From the NCBI GenBank assembly GCA_905182995.1, contig CAJJDP010000041.1:527951-568690 (forward strand): a stretch of DNA of 40,740 nt, read 5' to 3'. Shown in pieces: positions 21,773 to 34,800 of this stretch (positions are counted from its first letter, which is position 1; the number at the start of each line of letters is the position of its first letter). The notes under the pieces are model-generated. The model saw only the letters and a list, made by a program, of their open reading frames with translations. It was not told the DNA's origin and searched no databases. Position numbers and translations under genes: made by a program. This stretch comes from Paramecium octaurelia (Eukaryota > Ciliophora > Oligohymenophorea > Peniculida > Parameciidae).

Positions 21773-24700
21773 ATGAGTTTAGATTGGAATTTCTTAAATA
21801 TAAGTCCTACTAGCATAATCACTCAATGTGACTCAGAATAAATTATAGGAGGATATCAAAGATTTGCACATCAGCAAGCTGCTACAAAATTATTACAATT
21901 ACCACCTCATTATAGAATGAAAATATCTTTGACCCTTTATATGTAAGCTGTTTATCTAGCCTAGAATCGATACATGGGATAACGGTGAATTCTTCAAAGT
22001 ATTTGTAGATCAACTGTTAGTGTACAATGTCGAATATACAAGATTTATGGGCACATAGCAGGTATGTGGATAAGGACACTTCGATTCAATTCATTAAATA
22101 TCGATGGAGCTCAATCATACAGGATTGACAGCTTTCATCTACTTAACTAGTAATTTGAATGAAGACTTTTTGGATGTATGACAATTCATAAATAAAGGAA
22201 TCTTGGGGCTTCAAGAATTTCAGACTCCTTCTTTTCCTGTGTCCCCCAGAATGCCTTGCTTGTAGTAGTCTAGATAGGGATGTTGATTGTATCACATGGA
22301 CACTAGTTCATTCCTCCTATACGGAGTTGATTTTTGCCAACTTTATTACAGATGGATGGACTATTATAAATGGAGATCAGAATAAATAGCAATGTATGAG
22401 TAAGAGATTGGTATTTCATTTTAGCGATTCCTACTATATGTGGGAAAGGCGTGTGTGGATAAAATACTCAACTAATATTGAATTTATAGGACTTGCCAGC
22501 CCATTCAGAAATGAAAGTAAAACTAAAGTATCTCAGGATTGGAAGTTGGGGATGGGAAGATATGTTTAATACAACGGTTGGTGGAAATGTAATATGGAAT
22601 TCGTCACTAACCTCACTGCCTAATTATTTATATGGAATCTGTGATTTAACTTCCTAAGATGTATTTATTAATATAGATATGACATTTCCTCATTATGCAA
22701 TAGATTCCACAGTTATTATTTTAAATAAGTTGAATGGACCATTTTCAGATGAATCTTTTGGAGCAAGAGATATTTAAATTCTTATTAGTATAAAAAGAAT
22801 ATTAAGTTAGAAAGAACGACAATATGTGGTGACAAGGTTGTTGATTTATAAGAAGAATGCGATGATGGCAATTCGTTTCCATTTGATGGTTGCTTTGGCT
22901 GTATGTTTTCATGCGTAGATGGATGTTCAGTCTGTTAAGATATGATCTGTCTTGGTTGTTTATAGGGATGGACTTATTTAGAATATGAATTTAGGTGTGA
23001 AAAACAGGTGAATTAGGAATTTTCTTGCAATAATTATTCAATTTAATGCATTGATCATTGTTTATAATTTAATTCTGGCATTTCCTAAGTATGTGAGGAC
23101 AACTATTAATTGGAAAATAATTATTGTCTCTAAGTTGACAAAATGAATTTATGTTAAGCATAATGTTAGATTTGTATAGACAATATTTGTTATAAATGTT
23201 ACCCTGGATAAATTTTAATATTAGGTAACTGTCAAGATATTTGTGGAGATTAAATATCTCCTTACACACTTGAGGAATGTGTTTGTGATCTAAATTGTGA
23301 GGAATGCATAAATAACATTTGTTATTCATGCAAGAGCAATTTAAAATTACTTGATAACGAATGCATTGGTACTTGTGGGGATCTTGTAGTTTAAGAATCG
23401 GAAGATTGTGATGACGGTAATGATATCGAATTTGATGGTTGTTTCTATTGCCGTTATTCTTGTCCAATAGGATGTATTAACTGCGAAAAAGGAAAATGTC
23501 TAGATTTATGTTTGCCAGGGTTTTATTTTATGAATAAAGTCTGTTCTCCAATTTGTGGTGATTCCATCATAGCAGGCAATGAATAATGTGAAGATAATAA
23601 TACATAAGAATATGACGGGTGCTATCTATGTAAATTTTCATGTCCTCTGAATTGTTATGAATGCATTGATGGCACTTGCTTTAATTGTAATATTGGATTT
23701 TAATTAATTGAAAATTAATGCTCAAATGTATGTGGAGATGGACTTTTGTCAGTTGAAGAACAATGTGATGATGGAAATCAAGATAGTGGAGATGGATGCA
23801 CTAAAACATGTTAAGTGGAAATTGATTGGATCTGCGATTAAGGGAAATATTGCACATTTGTTAAGTACCCATAGCTTATGTGCGGATTTATCGAGCAGAA
23901 AAATTAATACTAATATGTTAGAATTAAATTCTCTTAGGGTGTTTAATTACTTTCTGATATTGTATTTTAAGATGCCATAGAACTTTCAATTATTGATTTG
24001 AATGAAACAGATTATAATATTACCATTATAGAAGTTCAATCTGCTTAGTATTAAGTTATATTAGATGTAGAATACATTTTATAAATTGAGATCTTTACTA
24101 ATTAACTTTAGTATCCAATATTAACAGTCAAATTAAATGAATAATTATACAATGATAATTTAGCCCCTCTAGTAAATACGGTGGATTATTTTTAATTAAA
24201 ATAACCTAATTATATAACAGGTTAATAGGTTAAAATTGCTCAAACTGTTTAATTGGTTAGCAAAGTATCGTTTCTATCTATATATGCTTTATCAATTATT
24301 TTAATTATCTTAGGAAATGCACTCTCATTTTGGGGAATACTGGATGCCCTTTAGCAGCAATCATATCTCAAATTCATCAATGTCTTATATCCTTAAACTT
24401 TAATTATTTATTTTTAATCAACCGAAATGATATCAATGTAATCATTGTTAGATAGCTTCACAAATTTAAGCCAGAAGGCATCATTACTTTCATTTCCATA
24501 TATAGAATCATATGAAAAATTTTTATTTTACTAAGTAAATGCAAATATTGCAGAGGGATTTAGAGCAGAAATTCTAGTATTCTTAGCCTTACTTTGTTTA
24601 TATATAAGTAGTTTATTTTTGGAGAGAGTTATTTCAATCTTGGAAATGAGTCCACTTTTATAACGTTTTCCAAATTTTATTCGGTTTTTACAAAGCCATT

Positions 24701-25473
24701 AAAGAAAACTCAATAAAAAAATTAAAAAATTTGACAGAAGTCTTATCCAAAGTACTTTGCTAGCTTGTAGTTGGGACCTTATTTTTATGGCAATGCTTGA
24801 AATATCCTCCAACCATGATTTTTCTTATTATAGATCTTATGTCCGTCTAGCCATTACTTTTATAATATTAATCATAATTTTCAATTTAATCTTATAGTAA
24901 ATGTCTGCAGTAATTAATTGGAAAAAATAAAATCTAGACCAATATTGGTTTCAAAAATAACCCTTTTTTCTATTGATAAAAAAGATTTTAATTGTATCAG
25001 TGCTTGTATTTTATTAGCGTGAGCAAATACTATAAACTTTACTTATGACTTTAATCAATGGAACCTACTTAATTTATGTAATTAACATGAAGACTGAGAA
25101 AGTATTTGAAATTAAAATCAAAAATATAATCATGGAAGCATCCCTAACATTATTTACGGCATCGACAATTGTAAATTGGGATATTTTGTAACGATACTTT
25201 GGATATAACTTTATAATCATAATAGGTTGGATTTAAATGTTTCTTTTGGTAGGTGTTCTTATTTCATACATGTTTTTCGAGCTTTATGATTTTATCAAAT
25301 TAATCAAAAATAAAATTACAAAAATGATTGAAAAAAGAAATCGTAAAGTTAAATCTAATGAAGAGAAGCAATTATAAAATTAAGGAAATTAACTATAAAA
25401 GGAAATTATCTAACCTCAAAAAACTATATTTGCAAGAGTGGAATTTGTTTATCAAATACAAATAAAAAATTGA
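21773..25473 (+). CDS. cysteine-repeat, multi-pass membrane surface protein, 1198 aa
   Basis: Four introns (21943-21964, 22176-22197, 22453-22489, 22788-22810) give 1199 codons from ATG 21773 to TGA 25471-25473, with no internal TGA. The extracellular part opens with two related beta-rich modules. The first has KLLQLPPHYRMKI, IDTWDNGEFFKVFVDQ and ESWGFKNF; the second has LPAHSEMKVKL, RIGSWGWEDMFN and ESFGARDI. They flank CPPECLAC. About five cysteine repeats of the CGD-x-n-ECDDGN-x-n-DGC type follow (22830-23830). The C-terminal third holds several hydrophobic helices (for example VSFLSIYALSIILIILGNAL and MFLLVGVLISYMFF) and a Lys/Glu/Gln-rich tail. This architecture is known from large ciliate surface proteins of unknown function. 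A signal peptide is expected but not seen after this ATG; an upstream exon or the preceding hydrophobic frame may supply it, so the start is the weakest part. Confidence 0.85.
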
Positions 25474-26530
25474 AATTGTATTATTTAAATTAATAATTAA
25501 ATATCCATAATTTCAACTATTTAAAATGTCTAAAATCCTCAAAATCTAGAGCATTTTCTTTACTCCCACCTGATTTCATGAGGATTTTATCATCAAAATT
25601 ATTTGAATGATCATAGAGTTGATAAAAATTTTACTTGCATTTTTATAAAAAATACAACGTTTATCCAATATTAAATATATATGACTACGCAAATAGATTC
25701 CTCTATCCATCTATTAAAATAGTTTATCAAATTGCAATTGAGATTAAAAAGAATAAATCAATTTATTTTATTTTTGGTAAATTCAAAGTTTCAATTTCAA
25801 TTTGTTTAGGAATATGTGTTCATAATATTACAATAATATTTATTTGAAGAAAATAATGAATCATCGAAAATGTAAATAAATTTTTTAATTATTTTGCAAT
25901 TAATGATATCAACCTGTACAATTAAACGAAGTAGTTCAATAGACCTAAAATAAATTCTGTATTCTTTACTTTAAATGCCTCAAATTCTCCATCATTTTGG
26001 GATGATTTAAATACTGAAGATGGTTTTGTATTCAGTTTCTACTTATGAATAAAGACTTCAACTTTTAGATTCTTAACAAATAATAGAAATAACATAATGA
26101 GATCGTTGGCAACTCAATACTATCATCAAATAATAAAAAAGATAATAGGATGATCTAATTAATATTTACGAAAATATAAAAAATGATGTAAATTTTAGAT
26201 AATCTCATTAAGATGTTTAATAGGGGGGGGGTGCTCTAATTGAATACCTTATATTATTAACTTTTTTAATTAGAGTTTCAGCGATCTGCCTCTTTAAAAC
26301 TCCCACATATTTTAAGTTATACTAGAATATGCAATATTATGAGAACCTATAAACTAGCTATGCTTTTTATATACTTTAATTATATATAGAAAAGAGAAAT
26401 AAAGCCTTTTATTAATTCTAGGTAACTTATTGTTTGAATGAATATTATATCATATTAAGAGAATTTCAAGCTGGATATTAAAAAAAAAATTTAAATTAAT
26501 ACTTTTCATAACTTTCTTTTTATATTAACC
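25474..26530 (-). other. spacer with a possible 3' end of a minus-strand gene
   Basis: Between about 25500 and 25725 the minus strand reads as one frame (SYIFNIGQTLYFLQKCKQ, then DDKILMKSGGSKENALDFED). It is interrupted by a TGA upstream and overlaps the 3' flank of the cysteine-repeat gene. It may be the C-terminus of an unrecognised or decayed gene. The rest is AT-rich. A run of nine G at 26223-26231 stands out. Confidence 0.25.
26223..26231 (+). repeat. G9 homopolymer in AT-rich DNA
   Basis: Nine consecutive G, the longest G run I noticed in the window, in sequence otherwise almost free of G runs. I assign no function; the exact length may be a sequencing artefact. Confidence 0.7.
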
Positions 26531-27235
26531 CAGAAGAAACTGTTTCATATGGGTCCATTATTTTCATATATACAAATCAATTGATTATTAGATCTTCTTC
26601 TTTTATACTTTTCACTTTAAAAATTTGACATTGAATGCTCTGAAGCAGTTGATAATGGTTATAGGAAAACAAGATAGAAATATTAGATTTGACTTCAAAT
26701 AAAAGGATGGAATGAGTCTATGCTTTTAAAACCAATAGGAAATTCGAAACTAAAAAGTTCTTGATTATACATAGTTTCAAGTTGAGTACGCTTAGTATGC
26801 TTGATTGTGTTTAATTTAATATAAATTATTATCTAAGTCAACATATGATGCATAGACGCAAATTACGACCAAATGTAGTTTATATCATACGAATATTCAA
26901 TAAAATATTATTCTTTTCTACAAATTACAAGGGATTAGGGCTAAAAGGATGGATCAGTGGGTCCTTTAAAAAACATTATTTTTATCATTGATATGCACTC
27001 CAAAATAGATTGCATTTAGCCTTTTAAGGAAATGAGAATTTCAATCAAGATTTTATGAGCTTCCAATTCTAGGTAAATTTAAAAATAATTATCTCTAGGT
27101 CCAAAATGGAAGATCAATTCATAAATCAAAAAATCGAAATTATAATAACCCATATTAAAACAACTATATAGGTGCCTTTTAGTACAAATTACATCTACAT
27201 CTATAGCACTTTTTATAGTTTAAAAGACTAACATT
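26531..27235 (+). pseudogene. decayed or unparsed plus-strand gene fragment
   Basis: Plus-strand frames read TVSYGSIIFIYTNQLIIRSS near 26540, KFETKKFLIIHSFKLSTLSM near 26750, RLHLAFQGNENFNQDFMSFQ near 27010 and KMEDQFINQKIEIIITHIK near 27105. The last frame ends at a TGA near 27235. TGAs and frame changes separate the pieces. No family is recognised. Short introns I missed could join some of them. Confidence 0.3.
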
Positions 27236-27615
27236 GAAATTAGGCCTTAAAAATTCCATATAATAACACTAGGTACATTTATCAAGGAATGATAGTCAAT
27301 TATCTCAGTTTTGATTTTATAATCATAGAACTACTAACTACTAGACTATTTAATGTAATTCAGTAATTTATACTATAAGTTTCAGTAAAAGTGAGTATTC
27401 TAGTCTAAGTTAAGGTATTGTTTTAATAAATCTATAATTATTACTGCTTATTCTTTCTCAATCTTATAAAATTTGATTAAAACAGAATTTTAAATCAAGT
27501 TGGCTAGAATTTCTTAACAGATTATACTTAGAATATCAGTATTGAAATCTTCTCGAAAGCTTTTATGATCTTCGAGTATTCATAACTTATTAATAAAATT
27601 AAAGAATTAAAAGTT
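27236..27615. other. AT-rich spacer
   Basis: About 380 bp before the 3' end of the minus-strand TPR gene. I see no gene or repeat. Confidence 0.4.
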
Positions 27616-29787
27616 TCATTAAATTGAATTTATGATGGATTAAATTATAAAAATATATGCTTATATCAATTATGTTAAATATTTCATTATCTTAAGAAAT
27701 TAAGACACTTACCTTATGTAGATGGATAAAGATACTTAGTAATTCTTCAATATCTTCATCATCAGGCGTTATAGAATCTGCGAAACCTAAGACCTCTTTT
27801 GCCTCTCTATATTATCCTAATTGAATTAAGCAGAAGGCTAAATATTCAATAAAAAAAGTATACCTTTCCCTTTAAGGGAATCTGTATGTTATGGATTAAT
27901 ATGTAATGCTTTTTAATAGTATTAACATGCCAATTAATAATTATTGATCAATTTTAGAGATTCTCCTATAATTAATCGAATTTAATTTACCTATTGCAGT
28001 TATTGAATATATATCTTTTGGATTAAGATTTACTGCTTCTTAATAGTACTTAACTGCCTTTTAATATTAGCTAGTCATTCTTAGGCATTCACCTTAAATT
28101 AAATGAACTTCAATTACCAATTGAAGATAATGAATAAATGTGTTTTGGATTAATATCTAATATTTTTTGATAAAACTCAGCAGCATCATTATATTTGTTG
28201 TTCAATCTTAGGCAATCACCTATCCCATATAGTGAATCTATATGTTTTGGATCAATATCTAAAATTTTTAAATAGAGTTCAATTGCCATTTGATAATTAC
28301 CATCCAATCTTAGCAATTCACCTTTGTTTCAATAAATCTAATTACCTCTCCCATAATGAGAATCTATGTATTATGGATTAATGTCTAATGCTGCTTCATA
28401 ATACTTAACTGCATTCTAATATTAGCCATTCAGTCTTAGACAATCCCCTTTAAATTAAATGAATTCTTTTACCAAGCCCGTTCAATGAAACTATTTCTCT
28501 TGGATTAATATCTAATGCTGCTTAATAGCATTTTACAGCTTTCTAATATTCACCTGTTAATCTTAGGCATTCTCCTTTAATTAATTAAATCAAATCTACC
28601 TTTTCCTGCATATGCCGCAGTACTTTTAGAATTGCAATTTAAAACTTTATTGTAACTATCTACTGCCTCCTAATATCTTTTTAATTTTCTTAGACAATGT
28701 CCTAATTATTTTAAATTTTAAAACTTACCTTATGATAATAAATAAACCTGATTAGATACGCTTATCTTAATAGCTCTATTGTAATAGTCCAAAGCTTCAT
28801 TAAATTAGTTATTCTCAATTATTATCTTTAATTCATAACTTTATTAAACATTCTCCTAAAACCTTTTTCTGAAATAAAACCTATTCCAAACTATGCCGCT
28901 GAATTATTTTCATTAATTGATATACAATTATCATAATACTATTTTGCTTCCCAATACTACTTTTCATCTCTTAAAAGATCACCTAAAAATAAATACAAGT
29001 TACCTAATTTCAAATTTGAGAGTTCGTGTTAAGGATTGATTTTAATTATATCTAGATATATTTAATGTGCTTTTTTACACTCATTGGTTTGACTTAATGA
29101 ATTTCCTGAAATAGGATTAATTAAAAACCTTTTTAGTACATGATTTCTAAATTGTAGGGTTCTGATAACAATAAATTATCGTATTGTTAAATTGCCTCAA
29201 CCTATTTATTCATGAAACTTAAAGAGATGGCTAAAGAATAAAAAATGTAAGACAACCTTTTTAATAATCATTCAAATTTTTTTCTCTTTACTTATTAGAG
29301 ATCTAATATTCAATGCGATGTAATTCTAATTGAGTAAAAAGGTCATCAAAAATTTTTTACATTTTCTTCAATGGCTCTATTACATTGCATTTGATATGAT
29401 TCTTCATCTCATCAAATAAAATCTAAGACTCAAGTGCTGCTAATTATTAATTAATGTCGAATTCATTTATTTTGTCTTCCAATCCACAGAATGAAATTAT
29501 AAGCCAGAAATTAAATATTATAACGAGAGAGCAGTTTGTTGCAATTAAATTTTACTATCTTTTATTAGATCTTTTGAATTCTGAGATTTGGTAATCAAAA
29601 ATTAGTTTAATTTATTAATCTCATCAACATCTTCATTGAAATGTTTGTAATGTTTTTATAATTTTTGACATTAAATACAGAAAATCCTATTTTCATGACA
29701 GTCAGCCGATTTGCACCAAAAAATTGCAGATTCTTAAGGATGTTCCTTACATTTAAAATCCTTTTTCTATTAGAATTTTTAATTCAT
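27616..29787 (-). CDS. long TPR-repeat protein with Cys/His-rich N-terminus
   Basis: ATG at 29787-29785. A TGA at 27618-27616 fits if the last 22-nt intron is spliced. The N-terminus has a B-box-like Cys/His pattern: KCKEHPQESAIFWCKSADCH, then IFCIQCQKLQKHYKHF. A coiled coil follows (QILFDEMKNHIKCNVIEPLK), then roughly a dozen TPR units, such as ECKKAHQIYLDIIKINPQHE and YWEAKQYYDNCISINENNSA. Many units contain the INP/DIDPKHIDSL type of linker. Short introns (for example 27838-27863) split the Lys-Gly junction that opens a unit, as in the other TPR genes here. One frame change near 29500, between the Cys/His part and the coiled coil, is not explained by an intron I can see. Architecture matches the 2082-3576 gene, so the two are paralogues. 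Function beyond scaffolding is unknown. Confidence 0.7.
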
Positions 29788-30600
29788 TATTTAATTATGA
29801 AAAAATGTAACAAACCAAGCTTATAATTAAATTAGGGATATAGATCCAACATAATTGCTTAAATTTTTCAGGGAATTCGAAAATTATTCACTAGATAAAC
29901 ACCACAATGAGTGGTTTCTATCAAAGCATATTTAAAAAACAATTTTTTAACTGCATTTTCAATATGCAACATCAGCTTTTCTGTTATTCCTTTAATCTCT
30001 TTTCTTAATGCATCTTCTGTTCCAAAAATCCAACAAATATTCTAAAATAATCCTGAAGAACTACTTATTTTTAACTATACGCTCGTCAACTCTTTTTTAC
30101 TAATTGATCTATTTTCATTATTTCACATTAGGCTATTGTTATTTCTCAAGAAAATTGCTGCCATTTGAACATCTAACTCTAATTGTTATGGATTTAAAAA
30201 ATACTGTATTAGAATTTAAGTTTGAATTTCTTACTCTATTTTCAAATTTATTCACATTCTTGTCATTTTTAATTTTAGAATAAAGAGCATCATTTATCAT
30301 TTAAAATCTGTAATGATTGGTATTGGAGTAAGAGCAACTTTCAATGTTCGAAATGTTTCAATAACTGCATCTGGGTTTGTAAAATAAACCTGTTAAGATT
30401 TAGATATTGCATCAATAATTGTGGAGCCTCAAATAAAGATCAGTTTTAGGCTTTAATGCTTATTTTACGGGATATTTAGTTTGATTAATAAAAACATAAA
30501 AAATATCTAAGCTATTTATAATAAATAAAATAAATAAATAAAATTACATTATGAATTTATAATTTTCTAAATTTTTAATTGAAGTAGTATAAAAATAATC
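29788..30600 (-). other. coding-like sequence upstream of the TPR gene, includes a 61-aa ORF
   Basis: At 30300-30115 the minus strand holds a clean ORF (MINDALYSKIKNDKNVNKF; FFKSITIRVRCSNGSNF) ending in TGA. Upstream in another frame is TNPDAVIETFRTLKVALTPI. Downstream is EDALRKEIKGITEKLMLH then LIETTHCGVYLVNNFRIP. These may be exons of one gene whose introns I could not place, or a decayed gene. No family is recognised. Confidence 0.35.
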
Positions 30601-31117
30601 ATTAGTATTGTTGTGTTAAAAAGATTGGTGAGTTGAAATGGGATTCACATATCAAATTGATAAGTTTATTTACTTTTACAAAATTGCCTGATGAAAGCAA
30701 AGTTCAAAAATACAAAATAGATTTGTAATTTTAGTATGAAATTATAAATAGCGAATTAGTTATGAATACTAACGAATACAGTGATTATTCAAAGAACAAA
30801 CCAAATAATTTTCTACTATTAGCGAGATATTGATCCTATAATGGTTGCAATTGTGGATTCATAATAAATCAATAATTTATAGTAATTGAATGCAGATTTT
30901 AAAAGTAATATTCACTGAATAATTTTTAAATTTAGTTATAAGTGTTTTTTGGAATAAATTAATTTTTCCTTATTTATGGAATGATTAACGTTATAACTTT
31001 AGGTATGAATTAAACTAACTAAACTTACTAGTGCAAAAAAGCAAAGTATGCAAGTTATAGTTTGGTAAGGAACATTCAACTCTGTCTATAATTAAGAATC
31101 ATTTGAACAATTGCTCT
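30601..31117 (+). other. coding-like sequence upstream of the 31118 ORF
   Basis: Plus-strand frames read HIKLISLFTFTKLPDESKVQ near 30650 and RDIDPIMVAIVDSQQINNLQ near 30820, in different frames. Probably upstream exons of the ORF at 31118, whose own frame is open from about 31020. Confidence 0.35.
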
Positions 31118-31879
31118 ATGCTAAAATATAATTTACAATTGGTGTATACTTTGAGACAGAATTAATTATTGATATGCTGCAAAACCTCCTCCATTTCACA
31201 GCCTCAGCAATTCCTTGCAGCCATCAAACAATTGATGAAATCAAAAACACATTAACTAATACATGAAGAATTTAAATTAGGCTATTATTATATAATGATG
31301 AAATTATTAACAACATCACCTAATATTAATATTATATGCATCAACCAAAGCAGTTATACATAGAATTTTTCCCCAAAAGCACTGCAGTCTTAAATGCCAG
31401 ATATTAGATTTATTAAGCAATATTCCTCATGTATTGATTTATGTCAGCTTTTTATAATGTCCAAATACAAATTAAATAGTCCTAGCAACTAAGTAATTTT
31501 TTTGCTAATGCTCTCAAACAATTTAAAGCTTTATAAATTTATGATTGTATAAGGCATCTTTAATACTGATATATTTGGTTTGTCCTAATTTTAGAGTCTG
31601 TCTATTTGGCCTATCGATTTCAAATTTTTTAAAGTTCTAAAAGCATTTTGCAATTGGCCTTAATCTTTTAATCATCTATCAATAGGAGTTCTTATTTCAA
31701 TTAATTTAAACAAGTAATCTCATTTAAGAGACAGTATGCTCAATTTATTAGTAAGTGATGCCTAGCAAAATAGAGCAAATGAAACGCTTAGTATGATAAG
31801 AGATCTTTGTATAATGCTACACTATTTTGATACATCTGCTTTTCATCAGGCATTATGGTTCTCAATTTTGAAGGATTGA
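31118..31879 (+). CDS. uncharacterised protein, 253 aa or longer
   Basis: Open frame from ATG 31118 to TGA 31877-31879, 254 codons without TGA and with many TAA/TAG read as Gln. It is open upstream to about 31020, so the true start may be in an earlier exon. Segments include PQQFLAAIKQLMKSKTHQLI, EEFKLGYYYIMMKLLTTSPN and RANETLSMIRDLCIMLHYFD. The N-terminal part looks helical. I do not recognise the family. It lies in a 5.6-kb plus-strand coding-like region and may be one exon of a large gene. Confidence 0.5.
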
Positions 31880-34800
31880 AATAAGATGCCATCTTGCAAA
31901 ATTATTTCAACTTCAACCTTTCATTATGATGCTATTAAAATCAAATAAGTTAGTACAGATGCGTTAATCAAAAATCCTAAATTTGCTTACACTTACTATT
32001 GCCCTTGCTCTATGCCAATCATCTTTTAATATACATCTTGGTTTATATTTCAATTTTATTTTAGACATAGCTTGAGTAGACTTTTTTAGCACCTTATGAA
32101 CCGATCTTAAGAGAGAGTCTTATAGTCATTAGTTATTAGATGGCTGTTTCTTTGTGGATAATTAAATGCTCTGAATTTGCAAATTGAACTTATGCAAACA
32201 ATGAAATGATTTTGGAATAATTTCTACGTGTTAAGGATGGAATAATCTTCAATTGATTAAAAAGCTTAAATAAAAAATGATATTAGATAAGGACTTTAAC
32301 ATTAATAGAATTAATTACCTTTAGTATTGAATTGCATCTAATGGGACAAGTTGTGCGAAGAAGGATACATGCTAATTTTTTGGATGAACATTCCATTCCA
32401 GACGACTCTCTTATTAGTACAGGATGAATCAATCAGATAAGAAATATTTCTACTTAAGCATGTATTTATTTTATTCTTGTAAATAAGACAAAATACAAGG
32501 CATTTATAAAATGCAAATGAGCTGTTAAGCTTTAAAATGCAACTAAGAAATTTTGGAAATATATAATTAGCTGCAAAAGATTTACAAATTTAAATTGATT
32601 GCTGTTTTTACTTAAACACATATAGAAGGTACTTTAGGAGTAACAAATATATATTTATAATTCTTGAGCTGCATTTCTCTGCATAAGTTTTGTATTAACT
32701 AAGGAAAAAAGGAAATAATAAATTCAGGATTTCAGGGATTATTGTAAAATTTTCTAGGCAATATGAAATTTTTTTTTTTATCAATTAATTACAAAATCGT
32801 TCTCAATAAAGATTGTCAATCCACTAATACCCAGCAATATTCTGTTAATAGAAGGAGCACCTATTTTAGAATTGCAATTGACCTGGCTGGATAGCATTAC
32901 AATTATATGATTTTAATAACTAGCATTTATGTTAAACTATTTGAGAGAAAATTTGCAAAATTAAATAAAAGGAAGTTGCACCTGGCAAATTGTTGAATAA
33001 AATACTTTCACAGGTGGATAAGGAGTTCATGGGAGAATTTTCTTTTACTAGAAAGAATGCTTTTTTTGTAATGGGATACTAGACTAAAAATATAATCATG
33101 ATGGATTTGGATAACTAATGATAATTAAGATAAACAAAATATGAGGAATTGATGTTAATCCCAATTATCTAGTTTTGATTACGACCTTATTGTGTTCTTC
33201 GCAAGGGAAGCTATTCCTCAAAGTAGAAGACACAGTATCTCAATTGAAGACCAAACCGATTATTATACCAAAGATGATTGAAGTTTAGATCAAATTGAGG
33301 TATAACCTAATCACAATGCTAGATAGATTTTAAAGGTCAGCGTAAAAGTATTATATTTATTTTGTAAAACTCAGCACTTTTGACCTTTAGTCTATCATTT
33401 TACTATTGGATGAGTTATTTGTTTTTAGAATAGTCATTTTATACTTACATGAATATTATTTATTTAGATGCACTTAAAGGGACTAAGTTAATTTAAATAT
33501 TTTCTAATTTGAAATAATTGGAGGTTACAATAAGACTTAAAGATAATCTAGTTTCAAATTAGAAATATTTCATATAAACCTGTTAAATATGTATCGATAG
33601 AAATACAATTTCTCTAAGCAAATCAAAAGTCGAGAAACTATAAAGTAAAACAGACGATATAAATTATTACCATCTTTGATATAGTTAAAAATGGATATCT
33701 CCTTGTCATAATTGTGAGGTTATTAAACAGCTAAATTCTGTTAATTCATGTACAAAATGCAATATATTTATTTTTATTCTAACTCTGGAGTGTAGTTTGC
33801 CTTTAGCATTCATCACAGTTTATTAATGCAAGGGTTATTTGGCAATCTCATGACATTTATCATAATGATGCTGGTTAATGCTATATAACAAAAGATTAGT
33901 TTGCAACCCCCCTTATTTTTTAAATGTTTTTTACATATATTGCAGATTAGTAGGTTGGCAATGCCAAAACGTCTATTTAGATGATTCCTTTTAAAATACT
34001 TATAGATATTATTCTTGATTCCAAAACTATTGGCAGTAGGTTTAATTATTAATTAATTTTATCTAATGCAGCCAGCTATTGATTCAGGCTTGAATTCTTT
34101 CCTAATGAGGAGTATTTCATTATGTTCTTCATTGTTTTACAAATTTTTCTCAAAATAGATATTCTAGTGGAAATTATGGCTTGCTCATCCAAAATAACTT
34201 ATTATATCTAAGGGTAACTATTATGCATACACTAACGTAATAGATTAATTTAATGATGGCTCTTTATGATCATCAAATATAATTTAATTAACAAGGTGAT
34301 TAGCAATCTCTAAATTTGTCATACACTTTATTCTGCAATATGAAGTACTCAAGGAGACATTATGTTACATCCAACTGTTATGTTTAATGCATTAAAACTA
34401 CCTGCAAGATTCTGTTTTGTTATCAAATTCTTTCTTATGTTATAATAATATTTTCAATTAAATGAAATTTCTGATTCTATGTTCTCACCTCCCATAATTT
34501 AAATTTTATCAAGAATCAGTAGAATTTGATTGAAAATAAAAGTCTTTTAGGAAAAAGATAACAATAAATCGCTAACTAATTAAAAAATACTGAATTTCAT
34601 AAAGAATTTGAATTCACAATATTTGCAAGCTTGACCTGGTTCTGGAGTAACAAGTCGTTGAAAGTTGCTAATTCATTACTATTACCCAAAAGAGATTTTA
34701 AAATAAAGTAGGATGTTCTAAAAACTGGTAAAATAATTCTGGTTTAAGGTCTGTTAGATAATCATGAATAGAGAGCTGCAGCTAATAGTATATCTAATAG

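Noticed and set aside
23069..23467. 132-aa minus-strand ORF opposite the cysteine repeats
   Set aside because: It is the antisense shadow of the intact plus-strand cysteine-repeat gene, whose CGD/ECDDGN motifs are clear.
23708..23980. 90-aa plus-strand ORF inside the cysteine-repeat gene
   Set aside because: It is out of frame with the verified 1198-aa model; its sequence arises from reading the Cys repeats in another frame.
28110..28316. 68-aa minus-strand ORF as a separate gene
   Set aside because: It is two TPR units of the larger 27616-29787 gene, bounded by Gln codons (TAA/TAG) and short introns, not by real stops.
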